From Cloacibacillus sp. (GTDB lineage Bacteria; Synergistota; Synergistia; Synergistales; Synergistaceae), in the NCBI RefSeq assembly GCF_020860125.1, contig NZ_JAJBUX010000123.1:1-29895 (forward strand): DNA of 29,895 nucleotides. The letters run 5' to 3'. The translations under genes were made by a program, and so were the position numbers. The notes below the pieces were generated by a model that was not told the DNA's origin, did not search any database, and saw only the letters and a program-made list of their open reading frames with translations. Of this stretch, positions 8,739 through 16,126 are shown one piece after another; the first letter of the stretch is position 1; each line of letters starts with the position of its first letter.

Positions 8739-10009
8739 CTTACAGTTACCCCGACGCTCTCAAAGACTTTGATAAGTTTGCCTGTCAATACGGAGAAATC
8801 AAAATCCTGAGCCCCTAGACCGGCGTTATCCACCATTTTCTTGTATTCTTCACAGGGCATATTCTTTATCTTTAATATTGCTAAAGCCAAACATTCCGCC
8901 GTATTTTCAGACAGAGAGATGCCGCATTGATAGCGGTCAATTATGCAGTAGCCCATTTTTACCGTGGAAATCACAGGCTTTTTGCTGGCCATGTATTCAA
9001 ACAGTTTATTGGAGCTGTTGCCCCTGCCCCAGTTAAACTTTGTTTGTGAATAATTTAGAATGTTAACGGATGACTTTGATAAGATGTACGGGATGTACTT
9101 CTTTTCTACAAAGCCCTTAAAAATGACGTTGTCTATTTTTTCGTCCACGACACGTTTTTTGAGACGTTCAAGGTCACTGCCGTCGCCATAGATGAGAATT
9201 TTTATGTTGGGGGCGTCTTTTTTTATAATCTTTGCCGCGTCCACAATACATTCAACGTTGTTTACCGGCCTTATGGCGCCGGCATACACCACCTTAAATG
9301 ACGCGTCATTAAGGTCATTGTCATGCAGAACGTTTTCTTCCATGTTTTGATAAAAGGACTGCAGGTTGACGCCATTGTTTATATAATGACATTTATGCAG
9401 GTCGACAGGGCCGCCGTGATTTTCATCCCAACCCATTTCTTTTATATAATCAACATCTCCCTCTTTCGTGAAGATGATGGCGTCTGCGTTTTTGTATATC
9501 CATTTTTCTCCTGCAAGAAGTATTTTGCCGGGAAGGCTTTCTTTTTTCAGTTTGCCAAAGGAGAAGATAGCTTCGGGCCACAAGTCCCTGATCTCCGCTA
9601 CGCAGGGGACGGAGAATTTCCTTGCAATCAGAATACCAGCTACACATGTCAAAGGATGTACGCTTGAAGCCAAAATAACATCTGGAGTACCAAAACGAGA
9701 GGCAACAGGCTTAACGATTCGTAATAAATTGAAAAAAAACGACATCATGTTCTTTATTCGCGAAAATCCGTTTCCTTTATTATATGGAGATGTTTTTACA
9801 TATACAAAGGGAACTTTTTCAGAATTCTCTATTATATATTTGCCCTGCTCAATCTTAACATCATTGCCGTTAAAATGAGATACATTTGACGCAAAGACAA
9901 TTGAAGCAAAACCTGCTTTTTCCAGACCTAAAGCAAAGTAAAAATGTCTTAGTGAAGGTCCTTGTGAAGGAGTATTAGCATAATGGTTAAAAATCCAGAT
10001 GTTTTTCAT
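8735..10009 (-). CDS. Glycosyltransferase family 4 (WbuB-like)
   Basis: This protein of about 424 residues has a GT-B fold. The N-terminal domain opens with IWIFNHYANTPSQGP and contains EIRDLWPEAI near residue 140, both typical of WbuB/L-fucosamine-transferase-like GT4 proteins. The C-terminal domain has VYAGAIRPVNN, IYGDGSDLERLKK and the donor-binding SSNKLFEYMASKKPVIS with the family's Glu. The start is GTG (10012) or the next codon ATG (10009). I chose ATG, which overlaps the pglD stop as TGATG. A likely role is adding the second sugar onto the PglC product, but donor specificity cannot be read. The stop overlaps the heparinase-like gene by four bases. Confidence 0.87.
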   Translation of the reverse strand: MKNIWIFNHYANTPSQGPSLRHFYFALGLEKAGFASIVFASNVSHFNGNDVKIEQGKYIIENSEKVPFVYVKTSPYNKGNGFSRIKNMMSFFFNLLRIVKPVASRFGTPDVILASSVHPLTCVAGILIARKFSVPCVAEIRDLWPEAIFSFGKLKKESLPGKILLAGEKWIYKNADAIIFTKEGDVDYIKEMGWDENHGGPVDLHKCHYINNGVNLQSFYQNMEENVLHDNDLNDASFKVVYAGAIRPVNNVECIVDAAKIIKKDAPNIKILIYGDGSDLERLKKRVVDEKIDNVIFKGFVEKKYIPYILSKSSVNILNYSQTKFNWGRGNSSNKLFEYMASKKPVISTVKMGYCIIDRYQCGISLSENTAECLALAILKIKNMPCEEYKKMVDNAGLGAQDFDFSVLTGKLIKVFESVGVTVR

Positions 10010-10629
10010 CACTTTATTTTTCTGGCAGGCACACCAACATATGTGCCAGGGATTCGCAGATCATTAATAACAACCCCGTTAGCGCCAACGACAATATCGG
10101 AACTTATGTTGATACATGGAAGAACAGCGGAATTTACTCCTAAGAACGAACCATCTTCCATCTGCACACCACCAGCAAGATGACAGCCTGGTGCGATATG
10201 ACAAAAATTTCCAATACGGCAGTCGTGGTCAATCGAAGCTGATGTATTGATTATTGTATGAGCGCCTATAACTGTATCGGGCTGAATAACCACACCTGCA
10301 AATATCACAGACCCTTCCTTTATGGTTACAGACTTATGAATCCACGCATGAGGGTGAACCAATGTATCCCAGCGCACATTTACAAAATTTTTGCTGATAT
10401 TGCGGCGCACTTCGTTGTTTCCGATAGCAATGACGGCTGAAATGTTCTGTTTATCCGGAAGTGATACTATTGGCCCTGTGATGGGAATGTCCCATAGTTT
10501 TGTCCCCCACAGTTTCTGGTTGTCGTCAAAGATCCCCAGGCATTTTCTCCCCTGTTCCTCAAGCAGAGCGATAATAACTTTGGCATGACCACCTGCGCCT
10601 ATGATATATATATCTTTATCTTGCGGCAT
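10009..10629 (-). CDS. pglD: UDP-4-amino-sugar N-acetyltransferase, PglD/NeuD family
   Basis: This 206-residue protein has an N-terminal Rossmann-like domain (DIYIIGAGGHAKVI) and a C-terminal left-handed beta-helix made of hexapeptide repeats (about 95-200). SIDHDCRIGNFCHIAPG supplies the histidine pair that aligns with the catalytic base of Campylobacter PglD. The predicted reaction is acetyl-CoA-dependent N-acetylation of UDP-4-amino-4,6-dideoxy-GlcNAc to UDP-N,N'-diacetylbacillosamine. The frame can be extended to a GTG at 10638, but AAAGGAA lies about ten bases before the ATG at 10629 and abuts the GTG, so 10629 is preferred. It overlaps the end of pglC by 14 bases. The assignment is strengthened by pglF, pglE and pglC in the same operon; a NeuD-type O-acetyltransferase is the alternative. 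Confidence 0.85.
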   Translation of the reverse strand: MPQDKDIYIIGAGGHAKVIIALLEEQGRKCLGIFDDNQKLWGTKLWDIPITGPIVSLPDKQNISAVIAIGNNEVRRNISKNFVNVRWDTLVHPHAWIHKSVTIKEGSVIFAGVVIQPDTVIGAHTIINTSASIDHDCRIGNFCHIAPGCHLAGGVQMEDGSFLGVNSAVLPCINISSDIVVGANGVVINDLRIPGTYVGVPARKIK

Positions 10630-11251
10630 AGCCGTCACTTCCTTTAAACAGCGGCATCGTCGCTTCGCCTTCGGCGCTTATTCCCTCATGTTTCAGTACT
10701 TTTTGTATCGTCATGAGGATGATCTTCATGTCCAGCAGGAACGACCAGTTGTCTATGTACCAGATGTCGTTCTTGAATTTTTCTTCCCACGTTATCGCGT
10801 TGCGTCCATGTATCTGCGCCCAGCCGGTTATGCCTTGCGGAACATCAAGACGTCGTTTCTGGTCTTTGTTATATAACGGCACGTATTCCAGTAGTAACGG
10901 CCTCGGCCCTACAAGGCTCATTTCCCCCTTCAAGACGTTTATGAGCTGCGGCAGTTCGTCTATGCTCGACGAACGTATTTTTTGTCCCAGCGGCGTCAGT
11001 CTTTCCGCATCTGGCAGGAGCTCTCCGTTTTTGTCTTTTGCGTCGGTCATCGTCCGGAATTTATATAGTTTGAACGGCTTTCCCTCTTTTCCTGCTCTCA
11101 TTCTGTTGAAGAAAACAGGGCATCCCATTTCTCTGGTTATTTTGTATGCCGTCCACAGCAATATTGGTGAGAACACCAATATCCCGATGGCAGCTCCGCT
11201 GATGTCGAATATTCTTTTTAATATCCTCTGAAATGGTTTGTCTCTCGTCAT
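10616..11251 (-). CDS. pglC: Undecaprenyl-phosphate N,N'-diacetylbacillosamine 1-phosphate transferase
   Basis: This 211-residue monotopic phosphoglycosyl transferase is the small, catalytic-domain-only form. A single hydrophobic re-entrant segment (16-36) is followed by KLYKFRTM (61-68), the catalytic Asp-Glu dyad in SSIDELPQ (Asp98/Glu99), LVGPRP (113-118) and ITGWAQIHGR. It would transfer the phospho-sugar from UDP-diNAcBac to undecaprenyl phosphate at the inner membrane, committing glycan assembly. PglC identity rather than a galactose or GlcNAc transferase is inferred from the flanking pglE and pglD. It begins two bases after the end of pglE. Compare the decayed homologue at 12443-12864, which has lost this GPRP motif. 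Confidence 0.9.
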   Translation of the reverse strand: MTRDKPFQRILKRIFDISGAAIGILVFSPILLWTAYKITREMGCPVFFNRMRAGKEGKPFKLYKFRTMTDAKDKNGELLPDAERLTPLGQKIRSSSIDELPQLINVLKGEMSLVGPRPLLLEYVPLYNKDQKRRLDVPQGITGWAQIHGRNAITWEEKFKNDIWYIDNWSFLLDMKIILMTIQKVLKHEGISAEGEATMPLFKGSDGYAAR

Positions 11252-11252
11252 T

Positions 11253-12443
11253 TTATTTTGAGAGGCACTCCTTTAGGGATTTTATTACCCAGTCCTGTTC
11301 TTCCTCGGTCATCGCAGAAGCAGAGGGCAGGCAGATACCGGTGTTGAAGAGGTTGTCGGATACGCTTCCATTTTCACCTTCATCATGCGTGAAGTATTTG
11401 CTTCCGGCAAAGTACGGCTGGAGGTGCATCGGTTTCCATACAGGACGGCATTCTATGTTTTGTTGGTTCATGTAGTTGATTATGTCCATAAAGTTTTTCC
11501 CCGTCGACGGGGCTACCGTAATTGCCGTCAGCCATTGGATGGAGTGGCATTTGGGTGCTTCAGGCATGAATGATATGCCGTGGGTATCGGACAGCTCTTT
11601 TTTGTATGTCGCGTAAATTTCACGCCTTCTTGCGATACGCTCTTCAAGATGGAGCATCTGTCCGCGTCCGACGGCAGCGAGCAGGTTGCTCATCCTGTAG
11701 TTGTAACCTATTTCCGTATGTTCGTACCATGGGGCGCTGTCACGTGCCTGTGTCGCCCAAAAACGGGCCTTTTGGATGTATTCTTCGTCGTCGGAGAGGA
11801 GCATCCCGCCGCCTGAGGTGGTTATTATCTTGTTGCCGTTGTATGAATATATTCCGACTTTTCCAAAGGAGCCGCACATCTTTCCGTAGTATGACGCGCC
11901 AAGCGCCTCCGCAGCGTCTTCAAGTATTGGGACACCATATCTATTGCAGATCGCGCAAATCTCATCCATCTTAGGCGGCTGCCCGTAGAGTTCGGCCACG
12001 ATGACGCATTTGGGCATTTTGCCGGTTTTTACGGCATCGTCAAAGGCCTTTTGTAGAGCGACGGGAGACATGTTCCATGTATCTTCGTCGGAATCGATGA
12101 AGACAGGCGTAGCTTTTTGGTAGACTGCCGGGGCGACGGAGGCGATAAATGTCAGGGTGGAGCAGAATACCACGTCACCGGCCTTGACGTCCAGCAACCG
12201 TAAACCTAGATGGATTGCCGCACTGCCACATGAGAGGGCAAGCGCCGCTTTTACTCCGGTGTATTCCGCAGTTTCTTTTTCAAAGGCATCTACATGGGGA
12301 CCAAGTGGCGCTATCCAGTTAGAATCAAACGCCTCTTTGATGAAATTCAGCTCGTCTCCGCTCATATGGGGGTATGAGAGCAGGATTCTTTTATCCGGTC
12401 TGCTGATTTCTTTCGTGACGCAATGTGTTTTATAATCCAGCAT
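11253..12443 (-). CDS. pglE: UDP-4-keto-6-deoxy-GlcNAc aminotransferase (DegT/DnrJ/EryC1 family)
   Basis: This 396-residue PLP enzyme has the sugar-aminotransferase layout: SCGSAAIHLGLRLL (71-84), ILEDAAEALGASY (PLP-binding Asp176) and YNGNKIITTSGGGML with the Schiff-base lysine at 205. NGNKIITTSGGG is very close to the Campylobacter PglE active-site sequence. The predicted reaction is glutamate-dependent transamination of the PglF product at C4. The ATG at 12443 is preceded by GGAAAGAG; the frame-restored end of the decayed upstream transferase would overlap this start as TAATG. It is followed after one base by pglC. A different 4-keto-sugar specificity (for example PseC-like) is possible but less consistent with the pgl neighbours. 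Confidence 0.9.
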   Translation of the reverse strand: MLDYKTHCVTKEISRPDKRILLSYPHMSGDELNFIKEAFDSNWIAPLGPHVDAFEKETAEYTGVKAALALSCGSAAIHLGLRLLDVKAGDVVFCSTLTFIASVAPAVYQKATPVFIDSDEDTWNMSPVALQKAFDDAVKTGKMPKCVIVAELYGQPPKMDEICAICNRYGVPILEDAAEALGASYYGKMCGSFGKVGIYSYNGNKIITTSGGGMLLSDDEEYIQKARFWATQARDSAPWYEHTEIGYNYRMSNLLAAVGRGQMLHLEERIARRREIYATYKKELSDTHGISFMPEAPKCHSIQWLTAITVAPSTGKNFMDIINYMNQQNIECRPVWKPMHLQPYFAGSKYFTHDEGENGSVSDNLFNTGICLPSASAMTEEEQDWVIKSLKECLSK

Positions 12444-12864
12444 TAAAATCCACTCTTTCCTAATTCTTCTGTGTCGCTATCTGCCACATACTGATTCCAT
12501 AATACTGGCCGATGAGTGCCATCTGACCGGCTAGTATATTTATTATCTGTGGTAATTCATCCAGACTCGTCTTACGCAGGAATCTACCTATCTTTGTTAT
12601 ATACGCATCAGGGTTAGCCAGAAGGTGCGTCGGCATATCCTTTGGTGTATCTATTCTCATGGTACGGAATTTATAGATGTAAAAATGTGATTTATGTATG
12701 CCGATTCGTTTTTGCTTAAAAAATATGGGGCCGGGAGTATCCAGCTTTATCAGCAGAGCTATTGCAATCAGTACTGGGGAGAGCAGGACAACAGCACTCA
12801 GCGCTAGGACAAAATCCATAACGCGCTTGGTTACGATATAAATATGTGAGCTATTATCAGCCAT
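12443..12864 (-). pseudogene. Decayed undecaprenyl-phosphate sugar transferase: frameshift in GPRP plus missing C-terminus
   Basis: The open frame (stop at 12460) encodes about 134 residues of a bacterial sugar transferase: a membrane segment after TKRVMDF, FKQKRIG, YIYKFRTM, the catalytic TSLDELPQ, then GQMALIG. The conserved PRP should follow MALIG; instead the frame reads QYYGIS. Shifting frame from the same point gives R-P-V-L-W-N-Q-Y, the expected continuation. A seven-base deletion between CGGCC repeats would explain the loss. The restored frame runs only 14 more codons to a TAA overlapping the pglE start, so about 60-70 C-terminal residues (normally including the GxTGWAQxxGR motif) are also missing. 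The start at 12864 is preceded by GAGGT; a GTG at 12912 is in frame but lacks a ribosome site. Probably inactive. Confidence 0.8.
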
Positions 12865-12973
12865 CTGTACCTCGCACCCCAACGTCAATATTATTACCAA
12901 TTTCGTTTTCACAGGCCGCCAATAAAAATACCGTTGACCCTATACTATTTTAGTCTCGGATATTCTAACATAG

Positions 12974-13001
12974 ATTATAGCTTTTACGTAGTCCAGTTCA
13001 A
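12974..13001 (-). promoter_or_regulatory. Internal sigma70-type promoter for the lower polysaccharide operon
   Basis: On the minus strand TTGAAC (13001-12996) is followed by a 16-base spacer and a perfect TATAAT (12979-12974). Transcription would start near 12967, about 100 bases before the decayed transferase, and continue into pglE-pglC-pglD and beyond. It lies in the only sizeable gap of the operon, just after pglF. Confidence 0.55.
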
Positions 13002-13156
13002 GTATCTTTCTTTTTTTATTTTCCACAAAATTCGTCATTTTGATAAGGCTACCTTTTTGCCACGAATATTTACTCATAAGTTAAGCTGGCCACGGTATAA
13101 CGTTTTATTTTTTCACGCAATAGTTTGTTAAATTTTACCGTACACGCACATTATGT

Positions 13157-13179
13157 TTTCTGCCTTTGGATAGCAGAAA
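13157..13179 (-). other. Hairpin after pglF (possible weak terminator)
   Basis: TTTCTGC and GCAGAAA form a 7-bp stem with a 9-base loop, 15 bases beyond the pglF stop. No U-run follows on the minus strand, so it may act as a 3'-end stabiliser or partial terminator rather than a full terminator. Confidence 0.3.
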
Positions 13180-13193
13180 GTAATCCTCTTTGG

Positions 13194-15071
13194 TTATGCC
13201 TTTTGTTTTTGCGTAGTCTCTATCCCCAGACCGAGTATCTCCTCTTTCAGCGAATCTCCGGATAATTCTCCACTCGCCGCGTTAAGGAGGATGGCGCTCA
13301 CCGTCGGCAAGATGCTTTCCGCCTCCGGCGTCAGCTTGCTTTTGAATATTTTCGCATGTCCCGTCGTATCCACGTGGCCGGGGTCGTAGAATAGCTCCTC
13401 GTAGAGTTTTTCACCCGTGCGGATACCGGTATATTTTATCTGTATATCTTTGTGCGGTTCATAGCCGTGCAGGCGAATGAGGGTTTCGGCCATGTCGGAG
13501 ATGTTAACCGGCTCGCCCATGTCTAAGACAAAGAGTTCGCCCCCATCGCCCATCGCGCCGGCCTGGAGCACGAGGCTGACGGCCTCGGGGATGAGCATGA
13601 AGTAGCGTTTCATCTGCGGGTGGGTGACGGTAACGGGACCGCCCTCGGCTATCTGGCGCTCAAATTTCGGCACGACGCTGCCGCGGCTGCCGAGAACGTT
13701 GCCGAAGCGCACGGCCATGTATTTAGTCCGGGGGTATTCCTGCTGTACGGAGAGCAGCAGGCGCTCGGCGGCGCGCTTCGTCGCCCCCATCACGCTTGTG
13801 GGGTGCACCGCCTTATCGGTGGAGATCATCACGAAACGCTCCACGTTATACCTGCCGGCGAGCGTGGCGATGTTCCAGGTGCCATAGGCGTTGACGCGCA
13901 GCGCCTCGCGCGGGTTGTCCTCCATCAGCGGCACATGTTTATGCGCCCCCGCGTGGAATACGACCTGCGGCGCGAACCGCTCGAATATCGACTTCATCGT
14001 CGTTTCGTCGGCGATATCGGCGATTATCGGAATCACCGGCACGGTGTTGCCACACTCGGCAAGGGATTCCATCAGCAGATAGATCGACTGTTCCCCGTGG
14101 CCAAGGGCCAGGAGCTTTTCCGGCTGGCGCGCAAGCAGCTGGCGGCATATCTCGGAGCCGATGGAGCCCCCGGCACCGGTGACAAGCACGGTTTTGCCGC
14201 CTATCAGCGATTTGATGTTTTCATCGTCAAGTTTTATCGGCTCACGGCGCAGCAGGTCCTCCAGGTTGACTGAGCGCAGACGGCTGACGTTCACCTGTCC
14301 GTCCGCAAGGGTGAGCAGGCTGGGAAGCACACGCACCGTCACCTTTTCTTTACTCAGTATCTCGACATATTCTCTCATCTGCGCGCCGGTAGCCGAGGGG
14401 ATCGCGATCAGCACCGTATCGACCGCGCAGCGTTTTATTAGTGTGGAGATATCCTGTTTGCCGCCCAGCACCTTAAGCGAGGCCACGGTCATGTTGCGCA
14501 GATTCGGGTCGTCGTCGATGAAGCCGACGGGATACATCACCGAGGAATTCCGCAGAAGGTCGCGCGCAAGTATAGTTCCGGCCTCGCCGGCTCCCACAAT
14601 GAGCACGCGCTGTTCGGGCATATTGTGGGCGTTGCGGCTGACGAGCGCCAGACGCCAGACGGCCCGCGTTCCCGTCAGAAGGATGAAGGCGATCAGTATA
14701 AAGATTAGGAACGACGACCGCGGCACGCCAACCACCCGAAATGTGCTGTTGAAGGCGAGGAATACGCAGACACCGATCCAGTACCAGCTGGAAAACCGCG
14801 CATATTCTTCTATGCTGGCCCGCGGCCACATTACCGTATATGTCTGTCCCGCGAAGAGCGAGGCAAGGATGATGATGGAAAATACCGCCGCCGTGACCAG
14901 AAAATCGTTAACATACCGCCCCTCAAGCAGGTATGAGAGGCGCAGCGCGTAACCAGTGAAGACGGCAACTATTAAAGATAAAAAGTCGACCAGCAGCACG
15001 CGTCTGTTGCGCATGCCGAACCATAATACTATTGAGAGTATCTTTCGGTAGAACGGCCCAGTCGTTGCCAT
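13194..15071 (-). CDS. pglF: Membrane UDP-N-acetylglucosamine 4,6-dehydratase (PglF/WbpM/CapD family)
   Basis: This 625-residue protein is the long membrane form. Four N-terminal helices (about 24-43, 58-75, 95-112, 118-137) precede a first Rossmann domain with GAGEAG (160-165) and a second SDR dehydratase domain with TGAGGSIG (298-305). The catalytic motif STDKAVHPTSVMGATKR carries Thr-Asp-Lys at 418-420, replacing the classical Tyr-x-x-x-Lys, as in PglF and WbpM. It would convert UDP-GlcNAc to UDP-4-keto-6-deoxy-GlcNAc, the first step to diNAcBac or to other 6-deoxy-aminosugars. It starts 18 bases after the Wzz-like gene and is GC-rich like the chromosome backbone, unlike the AT-rich genes that follow. 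The family includes both C5-retaining and C5-inverting members, which sequence inspection cannot separate. Confidence 0.9.
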   Translation of the reverse strand: MATTGPFYRKILSIVLWFGMRNRRVLLVDFLSLIVAVFTGYALRLSYLLEGRYVNDFLVTAAVFSIIILASLFAGQTYTVMWPRASIEEYARFSSWYWIGVCVFLAFNSTFRVVGVPRSSFLIFILIAFILLTGTRAVWRLALVSRNAHNMPEQRVLIVGAGEAGTILARDLLRNSSVMYPVGFIDDDPNLRNMTVASLKVLGGKQDISTLIKRCAVDTVLIAIPSATGAQMREYVEILSKEKVTVRVLPSLLTLADGQVNVSRLRSVNLEDLLRREPIKLDDENIKSLIGGKTVLVTGAGGSIGSEICRQLLARQPEKLLALGHGEQSIYLLMESLAECGNTVPVIPIIADIADETTMKSIFERFAPQVVFHAGAHKHVPLMEDNPREALRVNAYGTWNIATLAGRYNVERFVMISTDKAVHPTSVMGATKRAAERLLLSVQQEYPRTKYMAVRFGNVLGSRGSVVPKFERQIAEGGPVTVTHPQMKRYFMLIPEAVSLVLQAGAMGDGGELFVLDMGEPVNISDMAETLIRLHGYEPHKDIQIKYTGIRTGEKLYEELFYDPGHVDTTGHAKIFKSKLTPEAESILPTVSAILLNAASGELSGDSLKEEILGLGIETTQKQKA

Positions 15072-15089
15072 CTTTATCCTCCTCTTAAA

Positions 15090-15974
15090 TTAGGAACGCA
15101 GCAGCATCCTCAGGCGTTTCTTTTTCTCCGCCGTGGCGGCGTCTTCGTCAGAGGATTTCCAAAAATGACGCGCAAAGGCGAGCATCACAGCACAAAATAA
15201 CCCCAACAGCGCCGATAATACCACAATTTTACCACGTCCCTGCGGCGCCTTTTCATCGGGCAGCGAAGCGGGCGAAATAAGCTGTATCACCATTGGGCTC
15301 TTGTCTTTTATTTTACGGTTTTCGTCATATTGGGTCAACATAGTATACAGGTCCAGCAGCGAAGTGATCTTTGGACTGCCGCCATCAGATGATTTTTTCT
15401 CTATCTCATTGATTTTTTTCTTGATCGTCCCTTCAAGGTAGGCGTCTTTGTTGGAAACCGTAGCGGTGATCCCCATCTCTTCGAGCGTGCCAACTGTCTT
15501 GTTGTAGATGAAGCCGGCCATCTTCATTGCCGTCTCCGGTTCGGAGGCATCTACTTTGAGCGTGATGACACTGTTTTTATCAATGTCCACTTTTATATCT
15601 TTTTCGAGCTCTCTTCTCGCGGTGATCCGCGACTGCGAGCCGCCACCCCTTGTCTTCAGCAGGCCAAATTCGTCGATCACGACGTCAAGCGTGGCGTTGC
15701 TCAAGATAACGCCGCCAACAATATTGCCCGGCATCTGTACCGCGAAGTCCCCGTTATCCAACACGGACGACGTAAGCGGCATCATCTGGACTTCGCTGCT
15801 GTATTTTGGCTCCGTAAGGAAGAACGCGTAAAGAAGCCCCGCCAGAGTAAAGAGCAGCACCGTTCCGATAATCAGCTTTTTCTGTTCGGCAAGGACTATA
15901 AGTATATCCAGTATGGACATTTCCTCATCACAATTTTCCGGATATAATTCCTGTTCGCTAGAATAATTACTCAT
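15090..15974 (-). CDS. Wzz-type polysaccharide chain-length regulator
   Basis: This 294-residue inner-membrane protein has the polysaccharide co-polymerase layout: a cytoplasmic N-terminus (EEMSILDILIVLAEQKK), a first helix near 34-53 (IIGTVLLFTLAGLLYAFFL), a large periplasmic region with coiled-coil character, a proline/glycine motif PASLPDEKAPQGRGK and a second helix (VVLSALLGLFCAVMLAF). There is no Walker kinase domain, so it is Wzz-like rather than a tyrosine autokinase. The frame could begin at 16016, but GGAGGT lies five bases before the ATG at 15974. It is first in the operon, preceded by a promoter region, and presumably sets glycan chain length together with the EpsG/Wzy-like polymerase at the far end. 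Confidence 0.88.
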   Translation of the reverse strand: MSNYSSEQELYPENCDEEMSILDILIVLAEQKKLIIGTVLLFTLAGLLYAFFLTEPKYSSEVQMMPLTSSVLDNGDFAVQMPGNIVGGVILSNATLDVVIDEFGLLKTRGGGSQSRITARRELEKDIKVDIDKNSVITLKVDASEPETAMKMAGFIYNKTVGTLEEMGITATVSNKDAYLEGTIKKKINEIEKKSSDGGSPKITSLLDLYTMLTQYDENRKIKDKSPMVIQLISPASLPDEKAPQGRGKIVVLSALLGLFCAVMLAFARHFWKSSDEDAATAEKKKRLRMLLRS

Positions 15975-16036
15975 ATCAGACCTCCGCAAGATGTTATGCC
16001 TACAAGTATGCTTCAATACTTGACAGATTAATCTTT

Positions 16037-16060
16037 AAGTTGCGGCGAAAAACACAACTT
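16037..16060 (-). other. 5'-leader hairpin of the polysaccharide operon
   Basis: AAGTTGTG and CGCAACTT pair as an 8-bp RNA stem (one G-U) around an 8-base loop. If transcription starts about 7 bases after the -10 at 16065-16070, the stem lies at the very 5' end of the mRNA, a layout that often stabilises transcripts. Confidence 0.4.
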
Positions 16061-16064
16061 GAGT

Positions 16065-16095
16065 ATTGTAGCACACTATATGCGGATATTGTAGC
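16065..16095 (-). promoter_or_regulatory. Promoter region of the polysaccharide operon, with repeated TATTGTAGC
   Basis: On the minus strand an extended -10 (TGC-TACAAT, hexamer at 16070-16065) precedes wzz by about 90 bases. No good -35 is present. The plus-strand 9-mer TATTGTAGC occurs exactly twice, at 16064-16072 and 16087-16095, 23 bp apart, so either tandem -10 elements or a regulator site is possible. Confidence 0.4.
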
Positions 16096-16126
16096 TTATA
16101 TAATTTAATATAACAGTAAAAAGTAC

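Noticed and set aside
13620..14952. Two plus-strand frames (217 and 263 codons) within pglF
   Set aside because: No recognisable motifs, no ribosome sites, and opposite to a gene with full catalytic motifs.
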